From NCBI GenBank assembly GCA_003220225.1, contig QHRU01000041.1, forward strand, positions 62,001-126,000: a DNA stretch of 64,000 bases, read 5' to 3'. The stretch's first letter is position 1. Each line of letters opens with the position of its first letter. A program made the translations under genes and the position numbers. Under the pieces are notes generated by a model. The model had not been told where the DNA came from, did no database searches, and saw only the letters and a program-made list of their open reading frames with translations. Source of the DNA: Candidatus Rokuibacteriota bacterium (GTDB taxonomy: Bacteria > Methylomirabilota > Methylomirabilia > Rokubacteriales > CSP1-6). Below, piece after piece: positions 24,300 to 33,538 of the stretch.

Positions 24300-26024
24300 C
24301 TAAACAGTCCGCTGGCAGAGCACGTTGAGGATCGCGGGCCGGCCCTCGCGGACGGCGGCCAGGCCGCGCTTGAGCGCGGCCGGCAGCTCGCCGGGACTCT
24401 CCACACGCTCACCGTAGCCGTCCACGGTCTTCGCCATCTCCTCGAAGCGCGGCGAAGGGGTGAGCTCGCTCAGCGGGAAGCGGCCGCGCGTCTTGGCGAC
24501 GCCGTCGGCGTGGACGGCCAGCGCCCCGAACTTCACGGCCTCCCACTGCTGGTTGTTGAAGATGACGGTGAGGATCGGCAGCGCGTGGGCGCGCTGCACG
24601 AACAGGCAGGATAGCGGCTCGCCGAAGAAGTAGGCGCCGTCCCCCACGGTGGCGATGACCGTCGCGTCCGGGCGCGCGAGCTTCACGCCCAAGGCGGCGC
24701 CGAGCCCGAAGCCGAGGCCGCTCGAGTGCGGCGACCCGAAGTAGCTGCCCGGCCGCGTGAACGCGGCGAACCGCCGGTCCAGCGGGTACTCGTTCACGAC
24801 CACCGTGCTCTCGTCGACGAGCTCGCCGATGCACCGCGACGCCCACGCGAAGCCGATCGTCGGCGCGCTCGCCTGCCTCAGCGCCGTCTCGTCCCACGCC
24901 GCCTGACGCTTGCGATGCTCGGCGACGATGCGCTCGCGACGGCGGCCCACCGCCTGCCGATCGGCGTGACGCCGCACGGCCTCCGCGAGCAGCGGCAGCG
25001 CCGCCCCCGGCGTGGCAACGATCGGCACGTCGCACGGATAGCTGCGCATCGGGTAGCGCGAGAAGAAGGGATCGACGCCGAGGTGGATGATGGGCGCGCC
25101 CGGCGCCGGCTTCTTGAGGTGTGGATACCAGGGCACGTCGGCCTCGACGACCAGGACGGCGTCGGCCTCGCCGAGCGAGGGATTCGTGGTGCCGGACTGG
25201 TTGTAGCCGAGATGCAGGTCGTGTCGATGCGAGACATTCATGTAGATCGGATCGGCCTCCACGACACCGATCCCGCCCGCCTCCGCCACCTCGACGAGGC
25301 CGGCGACGGCGCGCGCATCGATCCCCGCCGCCGAGGTGAGGATGATCGCGTGCTCGGCGCGCGCGAGGATGCGGGCGGCCTCGTCGATCCGTGCGGGATC
25401 CGGGAAGCGCTCGCTGCGGGACTGACGCCGCGGCGGCGAGGTGATCGTCATCGCCCCGGGACGGGCGGCCAGCACTTCACGCGGCAGCGTGAGGTACACC
25501 GGCCCCCGAGGCTCGGCGAGCATGAGCTCGAAGGCGCGGTCCACCACCGACTCGATCTGCACGGGCGTTCGCAGCTCGTAGTCCCATTTGACGTACTCGC
25601 GCAGCATGGCGGCCTGGTCGAAGCTCTCCTGCGCCCAGTGGATGTGCAGGTCGCGCGCGCCGGGCAGCCCTTCCTCCGTGATCGGCGTCCGCCCGGCGCT
25701 CATGAGAATGGGGACGTTCGCGCGGGACGCGGTGATGATGGCCGTCGACGCATTGCCGGTGCCGACGTTGACGTGGACCATGACGGCGGCGGGTCGGCCG
25801 CCCGCGGCGTAATATCCGTGAGCCATCGACACGGCGACGAACTCGTGCGGCACCACCATCGGGCGCGGCGCGCGGCCGCCCCCGGCCTCGAAGCGCGCGA
25901 ACGCCTCCACGAGCGACGCGAAGTCCGTGCCGGCATTGCCGAGGAAGACGTCGATGCCGCGGTCCTTGAGCAGCTCGAGGTACGCCTCCGCCGTCGTCTC
26001 GGGATGCAGTGTCCGGGAACTCAT
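24300..26024 (-). CDS. Thiamine pyrophosphate-dependent enzyme (acetolactate synthase-like)
   Basis: This 574-residue three-domain enzyme includes the TPP-activating Glu61 in VPHEFVAVSMAHGYYAAGG. A central domain follows, and the pyrophosphate motif GDGAYFFGEPLS ends in NN about 28 residues on (VIFNNQQW). It belongs to the decarboxylase/carboligase family that includes acetolactate synthase and benzoylformate decarboxylase. The true substrate cannot be assigned. It lies 18 bases downstream of an SsuABC-like importer, so it probably acts on the imported compound. Confidence 0.85.
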   Translation of the reverse strand: MSSRTLHPETTAEAYLELLKDRGIDVFLGNAGTDFASLVEAFARFEAGGGRAPRPMVVPHEFVAVSMAHGYYAAGGRPAAVMVHVNVGTGNASTAIITASRANVPILMSAGRTPITEEGLPGARDLHIHWAQESFDQAAMLREYVKWDYELRTPVQIESVVDRAFELMLAEPRGPVYLTLPREVLAARPGAMTITSPPRRQSRSERFPDPARIDEAARILARAEHAIILTSAAGIDARAVAGLVEVAEAGGIGVVEADPIYMNVSHRHDLHLGYNQSGTTNPSLGEADAVLVVEADVPWYPHLKKPAPGAPIIHLGVDPFFSRYPMRSYPCDVPIVATPGAALPLLAEAVRRHADRQAVGRRRERIVAEHRKRQAAWDETALRQASAPTIGFAWASRCIGELVDESTVVVNEYPLDRRFAAFTRPGSYFGSPHSSGLGFGLGAALGVKLARPDATVIATVGDGAYFFGEPLSCLFVQRAHALPILTVIFNNQQWEAVKFGALAVHADGVAKTRGRFPLSELTPSPRFEEMAKTVDGYGERVESPGELPAALKRGLAAVREGRPAILNVLCQRTV

Positions 26025-26041
26025 GGACGAATCTCCTCTCC

Positions 26042-27058
26042 CTAGCGCCCCAGCGCCTTCAGCACGTACCGGTTGTCGAAGAGGCTCTCGGGGTCGATCT
26101 TCGTGCCGGCCGGAACGACGTCGAAGACCCGCATGGTCTCGATGACCCGGGCCACGCCCTCGCGGCTGACGAGCGAGTCGGCCGGGAACGCCTCGCGGGC
26201 GTGCTCGAACGACTCGGCGTAGAGCTTCGGGTCGCCGCTCAGCTCCCGGGGCAGCGCCTTCGCCAGCTCCTCCCCTGAGGATCCCACGATGAGCTTGTTG
26301 GCCCGGACCAGCGCGTTCACCATCTTCTGCACCGTGGCCGGCCGCCTGGCGATGACGTCCGGGCGCGTGAGGAGCGTCGTCCCCTGCACCTCGCCGCCCA
26401 TGGCCTCGACGGTGCCCTTCGTCGTGAACATGTCGACGAGGGCGTAGCCCTTGCCCTGCTTGAGGAACACCGTGAAGAACGGATCGACCATCATGCCGGC
26501 GTGGACCGAGTCCTTCTCGAGCGCGAGCGGCATGGTGTTGCCGCCCGCGCCGACGATCTTCACCTCGTCGGCTTTCACCCCGCTCTTCACCAGCAGATAG
26601 CCCAGCACCATGTGGGTCTGCGATCCCGGCGAGGTGACGCCCAGCGGGCGGCCCTTCAGGTCGGCGATCGACTTGATCTCGCCCTTGTACTTGTTGGCCA
26701 CCACCAGGCCCATCACCGGCAGCCGGACGTGCGAGTGCACGGCGATGAGGTCCTTGCCCCGCGTCCTGGCCTTGATGGCGTGATCGATGGCGTTGGCGCT
26801 GAAGTCGACCGAGCCGCCGATGAGCGCCGAGGCGGCCTGCGAGCCGCCGCCCTTGATGTCCAGGATCTCGACGTCGAGCCCCTCCTCGGCGAAGTAGCCC
26901 TTGGCCTTGGCCAGCGCAGTCGGCAGATACACCATGAGGGCGACTCCGCCGACTCCGACGGTGACCTTCTCGGCCGCCCGGCTTGCCGGCGCGCCCCCGG
27001 AGACGAGGACCGCGAGCAGGACCGCCACGGCGACGATGCGACGCAGGAGCGTTGTCAT
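26042..27058 (-). CDS. ABC transporter substrate-binding protein, NMT1/SsuA type
   Basis: This 338-residue protein has a Sec signal (RRIVAVAVLLAVLVSGGAPASRA). The bilobed NMT1/SsuA/TauA fold shows VYLPTALAKAKGYFAEEGLDVEI, LIGGSVDFSANAI and DLKGRPLGVTSPGSQTHM. Such proteins bind sulfonates, nitrate, pyrimidines or aromatic acids. The ATG at 27058 begins the signal. The gene order ATPase, permease, binding protein, TPP enzyme defines one minus-strand operon. Confidence 0.9.
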   Translation of the reverse strand: MTTLLRRIVAVAVLLAVLVSGGAPASRAAEKVTVGVGGVALMVYLPTALAKAKGYFAEEGLDVEILDIKGGGSQAASALIGGSVDFSANAIDHAIKARTRGKDLIAVHSHVRLPVMGLVVANKYKGEIKSIADLKGRPLGVTSPGSQTHMVLGYLLVKSGVKADEVKIVGAGGNTMPLALEKDSVHAGMMVDPFFTVFLKQGKGYALVDMFTTKGTVEAMGGEVQGTTLLTRPDVIARRPATVQKMVNALVRANKLIVGSSGEELAKALPRELSGDPKLYAESFEHAREAFPADSLVSREGVARVIETMRVFDVVPAGTKIDPESLFDNRYVLKALGR

Positions 27059-27084
27059 GACGTCCTTCCCCTCGCGCGAGCGCC

Positions 27085-27873
27085 TCATTTCGGAACCGGC
27101 TTCCAGTACGAGAACCGCGCGTCGAGGCGCTGCAGGCCGATGTCGATGGCGATGACGGCCGCCATCAGGACGAGGAGCCCGGCCAGCACGCCGGTGGCGT
27201 TGAACATCGACTCCGCATAGGAGATGACGTAGCCCATCCCTTCGTGCGAGCCGAGGTATTCCCCGACCACGGCGCCGATCAGGGCGAAGCCGACGCTGGT
27301 GCGAAGGCTCGCGAAGATCCACGTGAGGGCCGAGGGGAGCAGGACGTGGCGGATCATGTGGCGCGGACTCGCCCCGAGGATCCGGGCGTTGTTGACCAGG
27401 TCACGATCCACCTCGCGGATGCCGGTGTAGGTGCTGAAGAAGACGACGAAGAAGACGAGAGAGACGACCATCACCACCTTGGAGAGCAGGCCGAGGCCGA
27501 ACCAGAGGATGAACAGCGGCGCCAGCACGACGCGGGGCATGGCATTGAGCGCCACCATCAGCGGATCGAAGATCCGGGCCAGCTTCTCCCAGTGGGCGAA
27601 GAGGAAGCCGACAGCCACCCCGAGCAGCGTCCCCAGCAGGAAGCCGATGATCGTCTCCTGCATGGTCACCACCAGGTGACGGAAGATGAACCCGGTCCGG
27701 ATCCAGTCGGCGATCTGCATCGCCAGCACCGTGGGCTGGCTGACGAAGAACGGGTCGACCCAACCCCGGCGCGTCGCGGCCTCCCAGAGGATCAGGAACG
27801 CCCCCAGGAGAACGACTCGCCAGAGGTAGACCTCAGCCCGCGAGACCTTGTCGACTCCGCTCGTAGCCAACAC
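27085..27873 (-). CDS. ABC transporter permease, SsuC/TauC type
   Basis: This 262-residue permease of the nitrate/sulfonate/taurine class has a single N-terminal segment (VVLLGAFLILWEAATRRGWV). The core ends in the docking loop NNARILGASPRHMIRHVLLPSALTWIFASLRTSVG. The GTG at 27873 overlaps the ATPase gene by 41 bases and has AAGGACGAGG just upstream. It pairs with the ATPase at 27833-28615 and the binding protein at 26042-27058. Confidence 0.9.
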   Translation of the reverse strand: MLATSGVDKVSRAEVYLWRVVLLGAFLILWEAATRRGWVDPFFVSQPTVLAMQIADWIRTGFIFRHLVVTMQETIIGFLLGTLLGVAVGFLFAHWEKLARIFDPLMVALNAMPRVVLAPLFILWFGLGLLSKVVMVVSLVFFVVFFSTYTGIREVDRDLVNNARILGASPRHMIRHVLLPSALTWIFASLRTSVGFALIGAVVGEYLGSHEGMGYVISYAESMFNATGVLAGLLVLMAAVIAIDIGLQRLDARFSYWKPVPK

Positions 27874-28615
27874 GCACCTCGTCCTTCAGGTCCTTCCAGA
27901 TCGTCTCGTACAGACGGCCGAAATCGGGATGGAAGCGGATCTCGGTGACCGAGCGCGGGCGCGGCAGGCTGATCGTGTAGACGGCCTTGACGCGCCCGGG
28001 CGAGGCGGTCATCACCACGATGCGGTCCGACAGCGCGATGGCCTCCTCGAGGTCGTGGGTCACGAACACGACCGTGCGACGGGACTGAGCCCAGATCTCC
28101 AGGAGGTCGTTCTCCATGAGATTCCGTGTCTGCACGTCCAGCGCCCCGAACGGCTCGTCCATCAGCACGATCTGAGGCTCGTAGACCATCGTCATGGCCA
28201 GCGCCACCCGTTTGCGCATGCCGCCCGACAGCTGGTGAGGATGATAGCGCTCGAAGCCGGTGAGACCGATCCGGGCGATCCAGTCGGCCACGCGCGGGCG
28301 CGCCGAAGCCGCGTCGACCCCACGGAACAGGAGCGGCAGACCGACATTCTGGGCGACGGTCTTCCAGGGAAAGAGGGCGTCGCGCTGGAAGACGAAGCCC
28401 AGGCGCGCGTTGACCCCGTCGACGGGCTGCCCGTCCAGGCTGATGTGGCCCGCGCTGATCGGCACGAGCCCCGCGATGAGGCCGAGGAGCGTGGATTTGC
28501 CGCAGCCGGAGGGTCCCACGATCGACACGAACTCGCCGCCGCCGATGTCGAACGAGACGTCCTGGACGGCGGTGAATTCCCGGTCCTCGCGCGGCAGCGC
28601 GAAACGTTGGGTCAC
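27833..28615 (-). CDS. ABC transporter ATPase, SsuB/TauB type
   Basis: This 260-residue nucleotide-binding subunit has all motifs: Walker A GPSGCGKST, Q-loop VFQRDALFPW, signature LSGGMRKR, Walker B IVLMDEP and the switch His in FVTHD. It powers the adjacent SsuC-like permease. The GTG at 28615 is the first usable start. Conserved residues (RIVLEQ) continue upstream in frame without an ATG, so the real start could be a rarer codon. It is the only ABC ATPase gene in the window. Confidence 0.92.
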   Translation of the reverse strand: MTQRFALPREDREFTAVQDVSFDIGGGEFVSIVGPSGCGKSTLLGLIAGLVPISAGHISLDGQPVDGVNARLGFVFQRDALFPWKTVAQNVGLPLLFRGVDAASARPRVADWIARIGLTGFERYHPHQLSGGMRKRVALAMTMVYEPQIVLMDEPFGALDVQTRNLMENDLLEIWAQSRRTVVFVTHDLEEAIALSDRIVVMTASPGRVKAVYTISLPRPRSVTEIRFHPDFGRLYETIWKDLKDEVRVGYERSRQGLAG

Positions 28616-28670
28616 CTGCTCGAGGACGATGCGGCCCGTGCGATCGCTGGCTGGTGCAGACGTAGGCGCG

Positions 28671-28676
28671 ATTATA
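28671..28676 (-). promoter_or_regulatory. -10 element of the SsuABC-like operon
   Basis: A perfect TATAAT on the minus strand stands about 55 bases before the ATPase start. It overlaps the 3' end of the upstream hypothetical gene. No good -35 is visible at the usual distance. Confidence 0.45.
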
Positions 28677-29082
28677 GCGCGGGGGCTGGAGGGTCGCTGG
28701 CACTCCGGAGCACCCGACTGACGTCGGCGTGGGCCATCACGATGTCCGGAGAGTCCTGCAGCGCGGCGTGGTATCGATCCCGGAACTCGCCCGGCTCCCC
28801 GGACTTGAGCAATCGGTGCGCCTCTCGGAACGCGCTCCGCATGGTCTCCGGGGCGATGGCTTCGTCCGCATCCACGACTTCGTCGATCTGAGCGATCAGC
28901 ATCGAGAGCGATCGCAGCCAGGCGAACTGCTCGTCGTTGAGCACGAGACCGAACAGCTCGCGGGAGGGGATGGCGCCGTGGCGATCCTCGTACAGACCCC
29001 GCTCGCGATCGAGGAGAAGCCGGTGAAGCCGCACCAGGCGCGTGCTCAGGTCACGCAGTCGCTCGCGGTCGTGGCTCCCCAT
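28672..29082 (-). CDS. Hypothetical helical protein
   Basis: This 136-residue, mostly helical, probably cytoplasmic protein has charged stretches (DLSTRLVRLHRLLLDRERGLYEDRHG) and a core FAWLRSLSMLIAQIDEVVD. The ATG at 29082 is used; a GTG at 29094 is also possible. It follows the TctA gene by 17 bases and is the last gene of the eight-gene operon. No family is recognised with confidence. Confidence 0.6.
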   Translation of the reverse strand: MGSHDRERLRDLSTRLVRLHRLLLDRERGLYEDRHGAIPSRELFGLVLNDEQFAWLRSLSMLIAQIDEVVDADEAIAPETMRSAFREAHRLLKSGEPGEFRDRYHAALQDSPDIVMAHADVSRVLRSASDPPAPAL

Positions 29083-29099
29083 TCCGTGCGCCACGCCAC

Positions 29100-30611
29100 T
29101 CACGCGGTGTCGTCGGGCGGCACCGTGCGGAGCAGCCGCCGCACGGGCGACACGATCACCGGCAGCGCGACCACGATCAGGGCGGCGGCGATGAGCACGG
29201 TGGCGATGGGCCGCGTCATCAGAATCGAGAACCGGCCGTTCGACATGAGCAGCGACTGGCGGATCGATTCCTCCGCCATGCGCCCGAGCACGAAGGCCAG
29301 CACGAGCGGCGCGGCCTCGAACCCGAAGCGCTTCATGAGCAGACCGATCACGCCGAAGGCCAGCATCACCACGATGTCCCAGACGTTGGCCGACTCGCTG
29401 TAGACGCCGATCACGCAGAACAGCAAGATCAGCGGGAACAGGATCCCGTACGGCACCCGCAGCAGCTGCACCCAGAGCCCGATGAGCGGCAGGTTGAGCA
29501 CGAGCAGCATGAGGTTCCCGACGTACATGCTCGTGATGACGCCCCAGAAGATCTCGGGGTGCTCCTTGATGAGGAGCGGACCCGGCTGCACGCCGTGGAT
29601 CAGAAAGGCGCCGAGGAGCACGGCCATGACCACGTTCGGCGCGAAGCCGAGGGTGAGGAGCGGGATCATCGAGCCGCCCGTGGCGGCGTTGTTCGCGGCT
29701 TCGGGACCCGCGACGCCCTCGATGGCGCCCTTGCCGAAGCGCTCGGGCTGACGGGCGATGCGCTTCTCGAGCGCGTACGAGACGAACGTCGGGATGATGG
29801 CGCCGATGCCGGGCAGGATGCCGAGCAGGAAGCCGAGCACGCTGCCGCGGGCGATCGGCCCCGCCGAGCGCCTCCAGTCCTCGCGGCTCGGCATGAGCCC
29901 CTTGATCCGCGTATCGAAGACCTCCTGCTTCACGCCCTGGCCGATGTTGAGGAGCACCTCGCTGATCCCGAAGAGCCCCATGATGATCGGCACCAGCCCC
30001 AGCCCGTCGCCGAGGGTCACGCTGCCGTAGGTGAACCGCGGCGAGGCGGCGATCGGATCGAGCCCGACGGTGCCGAGGAGCATTCCCAGGAGCGCCATGG
30101 CGACCGCCTTCAGCTTGCTGCCCGCCGTGAGGTAGGTCACCATCGTGAACCCGAGGAGCAGCAGACCGAAGATCTCGGGCGGGCCGAACCGCAGCGCGAC
30201 CGAGGTGAGCGGCGGCGCCAGCAGCATGATGCCCAGCACGCTGAACGTCCCTGCGATGAACGAGCCCAGGGCCGAGATCCCCAGCGCCGGGCCGGCGCGG
30301 CCCTGCCGGGCCATCTGGTAGCCGTCGATGCACGTCACCACCGAGGCCGCCTCCCCGGGGATGTTCACGAGAATCGACGTGGTGGACCCGCCGTACATCG
30401 CGCCGTAGTAGATGCCCGCCATCATGATGATGGACGCGGTGGGCGACATCGCGAAGGTGATGGGCAGGAGCAGCGACATGGTCGCCACCGGACCGATGCC
30501 GGGCAGCACGCCGATGAGCGTGCCCACGAAGACGCCGACGAAGCACGCCGTCAGATTCGGAGGCTGCAGGCTGACCGAGAGCCCGTATGCGAGGCCGTGA
30601 AGCAGGTCCAC
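29100..30611 (-). CDS. tctA: Tripartite tricarboxylate transporter permease TctA
   Basis: This 503-residue large membrane subunit has about twelve predicted segments. The TctA signatures include GVLPGIGPVATMSLLLP, MMAGIYYGAMYGGSTTSILVNIPGE, GSVLGFLLGILPGIGAIIPTF and AANNAATGGSMIPLLTLG. Together with TctB and TctC it drives proton- or sodium-coupled uptake of carboxylates. The GTG at 30611 is used. A CTG nine bases upstream overlaps the tctB stop (CTGA) and is an alternative. Confidence 0.93.
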   Translation of the reverse strand: MDLLHGLAYGLSVSLQPPNLTACFVGVFVGTLIGVLPGIGPVATMSLLLPITFAMSPTASIIMMAGIYYGAMYGGSTTSILVNIPGEAASVVTCIDGYQMARQGRAGPALGISALGSFIAGTFSVLGIMLLAPPLTSVALRFGPPEIFGLLLLGFTMVTYLTAGSKLKAVAMALLGMLLGTVGLDPIAASPRFTYGSVTLGDGLGLVPIIMGLFGISEVLLNIGQGVKQEVFDTRIKGLMPSREDWRRSAGPIARGSVLGFLLGILPGIGAIIPTFVSYALEKRIARQPERFGKGAIEGVAGPEAANNAATGGSMIPLLTLGFAPNVVMAVLLGAFLIHGVQPGPLLIKEHPEIFWGVITSMYVGNLMLLVLNLPLIGLWVQLLRVPYGILFPLILLFCVIGVYSESANVWDIVVMLAFGVIGLLMKRFGFEAAPLVLAFVLGRMAEESIRQSLLMSNGRFSILMTRPIATVLIAAALIVVALPVIVSPVRRLLRTVPPDDTA

Positions 30612-30616
30612 GACCG

Positions 30617-31066
30617 TCAGCCGCCCCAGGGACCGGCGGGGAGCTGCACGTTGAGCCATACCTTGAACACGAGGTAGGTCACCAGCGCGGTGACGAGCGA
30701 GCTGGCGACGGCCACGAGCCACCGCTGCCGCTCCAGCGCCCTGAAGAAGAACACCAGCAAGGCGAAGGTCGCGGCCACGAACCCCGCCGACTCCAGCACG
30801 AGGGTATAGACGAACAGCGCCGCCATCGTGGCGCCGATCTTCGGCCATCCCAGACGCGCGGCGGACACCGCGTCCGCCCCACGCGCACGCGCGGCGATGA
30901 CGAGAAGACCCGTGCACACCAGCGAGAACCCGGCGGCGAGGACGACGGGAAAGAAGCCGGGGCCGGGCCGTGCGAGCGATCCGAAGCGGAGCCGGCCGGC
31001 TTCCTCGAGGGCGATGAGGCCGAACACGAGCAGGACGGCGGCCGCGCCGCGATCGCGTCCCGTCAC
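30617..31066 (-). CDS. tctB: Tripartite tricarboxylate transporter small subunit TctB
   Basis: This 149-residue protein has four predicted membrane segments in the typical TctB pattern: GAAAVLLVFGLIALEEA, LARPGPGFFPVVLAAG, ALFVYTLVLESAGFVAATFALL and LVTYLVFKVWLNVQLPAG. It associates with TctA in the membrane. The start is GTG at 31066, sharing one base with the tctC stop. Confidence 0.9.
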   Translation of the reverse strand: MTGRDRGAAAVLLVFGLIALEEAGRLRFGSLARPGPGFFPVVLAAGFSLVCTGLLVIAARARGADAVSAARLGWPKIGATMAALFVYTLVLESAGFVAATFALLVFFFRALERQRWLVAVASSLVTALVTYLVFKVWLNVQLPAGPWGG

Positions 31067-32043
31067 TAACGACCCAGATTCAGCTTCCTGGCCAGGCGCG
31101 TCACCACCGCGTTCTCGCGCTCGACGAGCGTCAGCGTCGCGGCGGGGTCGCGGTACTCGACGGTGAGCCCGGCCTTGTCGATGGCGGCGATCACGTCCGG
31201 GTCTCTCATCGTTTTCTCCAGAGCGGCGGAGAGACGATCGACGATCGGCTTCGGCGTCTTCGCGGGCGCGTACAGCTCCATCCACGTGCTCAGCGAGGCG
31301 TCGGGTTGGCCCTTCTCGGTCATCGTCGGCGCGCTGGCGATCACGGGCAGGCGCTTGCTCGCGCTGGTGGCGAGGACCACGAGGTCGCCCGAGCGCACCA
31401 CGGAGAGCACGGCGCTCAGGGCGGCGGCGCCGATGGGGACGTGGCCGCCGAGGAGCGCGTTCTTCACGGGGCCGGAGCCGCTGAACGGCACGTGGGACAG
31501 CGTGAGGCCGTAGGCCTGCTGCAACAGCTCCATGTTGAAGTAGCTGTTGGTCCCCAGGCCCGCCGACCCGTAGGTCACCGACCCCGGATTCTTCCTCGCG
31601 TGGTCGACGAACTCTTCCAGCGTCTTCCACGGCGCGCCCGCCTTGACGAGGATCACCCCCGAGTCGATTGCGTAGCTGCCGATGACGGCGAAGTCCGAGA
31701 TCTTGTACGTCACGTCCGGCTGCGTGGCCGGCAGGATGGTCAGCGTGGAGCGCACGGTGGCCGCGAGCGTGTAGCCGTCCGGCCTGGCCTTGGCCACGCC
31801 GTCCATGCCGACCGCGCCGCCGCCGCCCGGCTTGTTGACGAGCACGACGGGCACGCCGAGGCTCGCGGCGAGCTGCGGCTGGATGACGCGGATGGCCGTG
31901 TCGGTGGGGCCGCCCGTCGCGAACGGAACGATGAACTGGATCGGCCGCGCTGGATACGGCTGCGCCCACGCGCGCGGAACGACGGCGGGCGGGGCCACGG
32001 CCAGCGTGAGCAGCGCGGCGGCGACCAGGAGCGAGCGGCGCAT
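31066..32043 (-). CDS. tctC: Tripartite tricarboxylate transporter binding protein TctC
   Basis: This 325-residue protein has a Sec signal (LLVAAALLTLAVAPPAVVPRAWAQ). The Bug/TctC fold shows YPARPIQFIVPFATGGPTDTAIRV, VVLVNKPGGGGAVGMDGVAKARPDGYTL and YGSAGLGTNSYFNMELL. These receptors bind carboxylates or related small acids. The adjacent amidohydrolase gene, sharing one base with this one, may process the solute. Ligand unknown. Confidence 0.92.
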   Translation of the reverse strand: MRRSLLVAAALLTLAVAPPAVVPRAWAQPYPARPIQFIVPFATGGPTDTAIRVIQPQLAASLGVPVVLVNKPGGGGAVGMDGVAKARPDGYTLAATVRSTLTILPATQPDVTYKISDFAVIGSYAIDSGVILVKAGAPWKTLEEFVDHARKNPGSVTYGSAGLGTNSYFNMELLQQAYGLTLSHVPFSGSGPVKNALLGGHVPIGAAALSAVLSVVRSGDLVVLATSASKRLPVIASAPTMTEKGQPDASLSTWMELYAPAKTPKPIVDRLSAALEKTMRDPDVIAAIDKAGLTVEYRDPAATLTLVERENAVVTRLARKLNLGR

Positions 32044-33536
32044 CAGTCCTCCTTCGTGAGCGGAAACGACCACGGGTTGATCTGCTCCGCGGTGCGGCCG
32101 AGCGGATCCCACTCCTGCACGCGCCGCCACACCGTCTCGCCCGCCTCCTGCGCCTGGCGCCGCACGGCCGCGAGATCGACGCCGGGAATCACGCGATCCC
32201 GCATGCGGACGGCGCCATCCACGATCACGGTGACCACGTCGTCGCCGATGCCGCACTCCACCAGCGCCTTGATCGGATCGCGCACGGGCCCGAAGCGCAG
32301 CGTGTCGCGCGTCGCGAGGTCGATCACCACGAGGTCGGCCTTGGCCCCGGGCGCCAGCCGGCCGAGGTCGTCGCGGCCGAGGGCCCTGGCGCCGCCCAGC
32401 GTGGCCGCCTCGAACACCTCGGCCGCGGAGGCCGCGAAGAGGTTGTGGCTCACCACCTTGCCGAAGTAGGACGCGATGCGCATCTGCATGATGAGGTCGC
32501 GCGGATAGGTGTCGCTCCCGAGGGCGAGGTTGACGCCGGCCGCGCGATACTTCGGCCAGGAGTCGAGGTAGCGCGCGCGCCGCGCGATGTTCACCGGACA
32601 GTGCGAGACGGTCACGCGGTGGCGGCCCATCAGCTCCAGCTCGCGGCCGCCGGAGTAGTTCAGCAGCGCGTTGTCCGCGATGAGGTTGCCGTGCCCGATG
32701 GTGAGGTCGGGGCCGAGCAGCCCGACGCTCTCCAACAGCTCCACCGGGGTCATGCGGTGCTCGCGCAGGATCTCGTAGAACTCGAGGACGTTGTACGCGG
32801 CGTGGGTCACGATCGGCAGTCGCAGCTCGTCGGCCGCCTTGCGGGTCGCCTGCAGCAGGTCGAGCGTGCAGGTCTCGACCTCGCGGGGGGCGAGCAGGCC
32901 GCGCACCCGGCCGTGCACGGTGCCGTCGACGCGGCGGATGAACGCCATCGCGCGCTCGAACTCCTGGCGGCCCGCCGCCTCGTCGATCACGCGCTTGAGC
33001 CGGCCCTTCTCGTCGCCCACCCAGCGCCCGGAGTCGTAGCCCGCCCCGAGATAGGCGCGGAGCCCGAGCCGCTCGACCTCGCCCAGCAGCGCTTCCTGCA
33101 CGCCGAGCTGGCTGCCGAACTCCATGAATGTCGTGATGCCGTTGCGCAGCATCTCCGCGACGGTGAACGTCGCGAGCAGACGGTTGCCGGCCTCCGCGTC
33201 GGCATCCGTCGGGCGCGCGTAGCGCGGGTCGCCGCCCACGCGGGTGCCCTCGCGCGGCACGCTGATCTCCAGGAAGGGCTGGCCGTAGAACTCCGGCCGC
33301 CCGGTGTCGGTGATGAGTCGGTGCGAGGCGCGGTGGCCGGAGTGCACGTGGGTGTCGATGAACCCCGGGCAGACCAGCATGCCGCGCGCGTCGATCTCCG
33401 CGTCGGCGCGCCCGTCGAAGCGGCGGCCCACGTGCACGATGCGGTCGTCCTCGCACACCACCACGCCGTCGGGAACGAGGGTGTGGCCGCCTCTCGCGAA
33501 GCCGACCACCCAGCCGCCGCGCACGAGGGTCCGCAT
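32043..33536 (-). CDS. Amidohydrolase (cytosine deaminase/ATZ-TRZ-like)
   Basis: This 497-residue metal-dependent hydrolase has the composite fold. N-terminal strands lead into CPGFIDTHVHSGHRAS with the HxH pair. VTHAAYNVLEF, GHGNLIADNALL and ALGSDTYPRD supply the further His and the catalytic Asp. KADLVVIDLATRD marks the end of the barrel. The family removes amino or chloro groups from heterocycles or cleaves cyclic amides. Its place between tctC (one-base overlap) and a PhnD-like gene suggests it handles the imported compound. The ATG at 33536 begins homology. Confidence 0.87.
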   Translation of the reverse strand: MRTLVRGGWVVGFARGGHTLVPDGVVVCEDDRIVHVGRRFDGRADAEIDARGMLVCPGFIDTHVHSGHRASHRLITDTGRPEFYGQPFLEISVPREGTRVGGDPRYARPTDADAEAGNRLLATFTVAEMLRNGITTFMEFGSQLGVQEALLGEVERLGLRAYLGAGYDSGRWVGDEKGRLKRVIDEAAGRQEFERAMAFIRRVDGTVHGRVRGLLAPREVETCTLDLLQATRKAADELRLPIVTHAAYNVLEFYEILREHRMTPVELLESVGLLGPDLTIGHGNLIADNALLNYSGGRELELMGRHRVTVSHCPVNIARRARYLDSWPKYRAAGVNLALGSDTYPRDLIMQMRIASYFGKVVSHNLFAASAAEVFEAATLGGARALGRDDLGRLAPGAKADLVVIDLATRDTLRFGPVRDPIKALVECGIGDDVVTVIVDGAVRMRDRVIPGVDLAAVRRQAQEAGETVWRRVQEWDPLGRTAEQINPWSFPLTKED

Positions 33537-33538
33537 CA

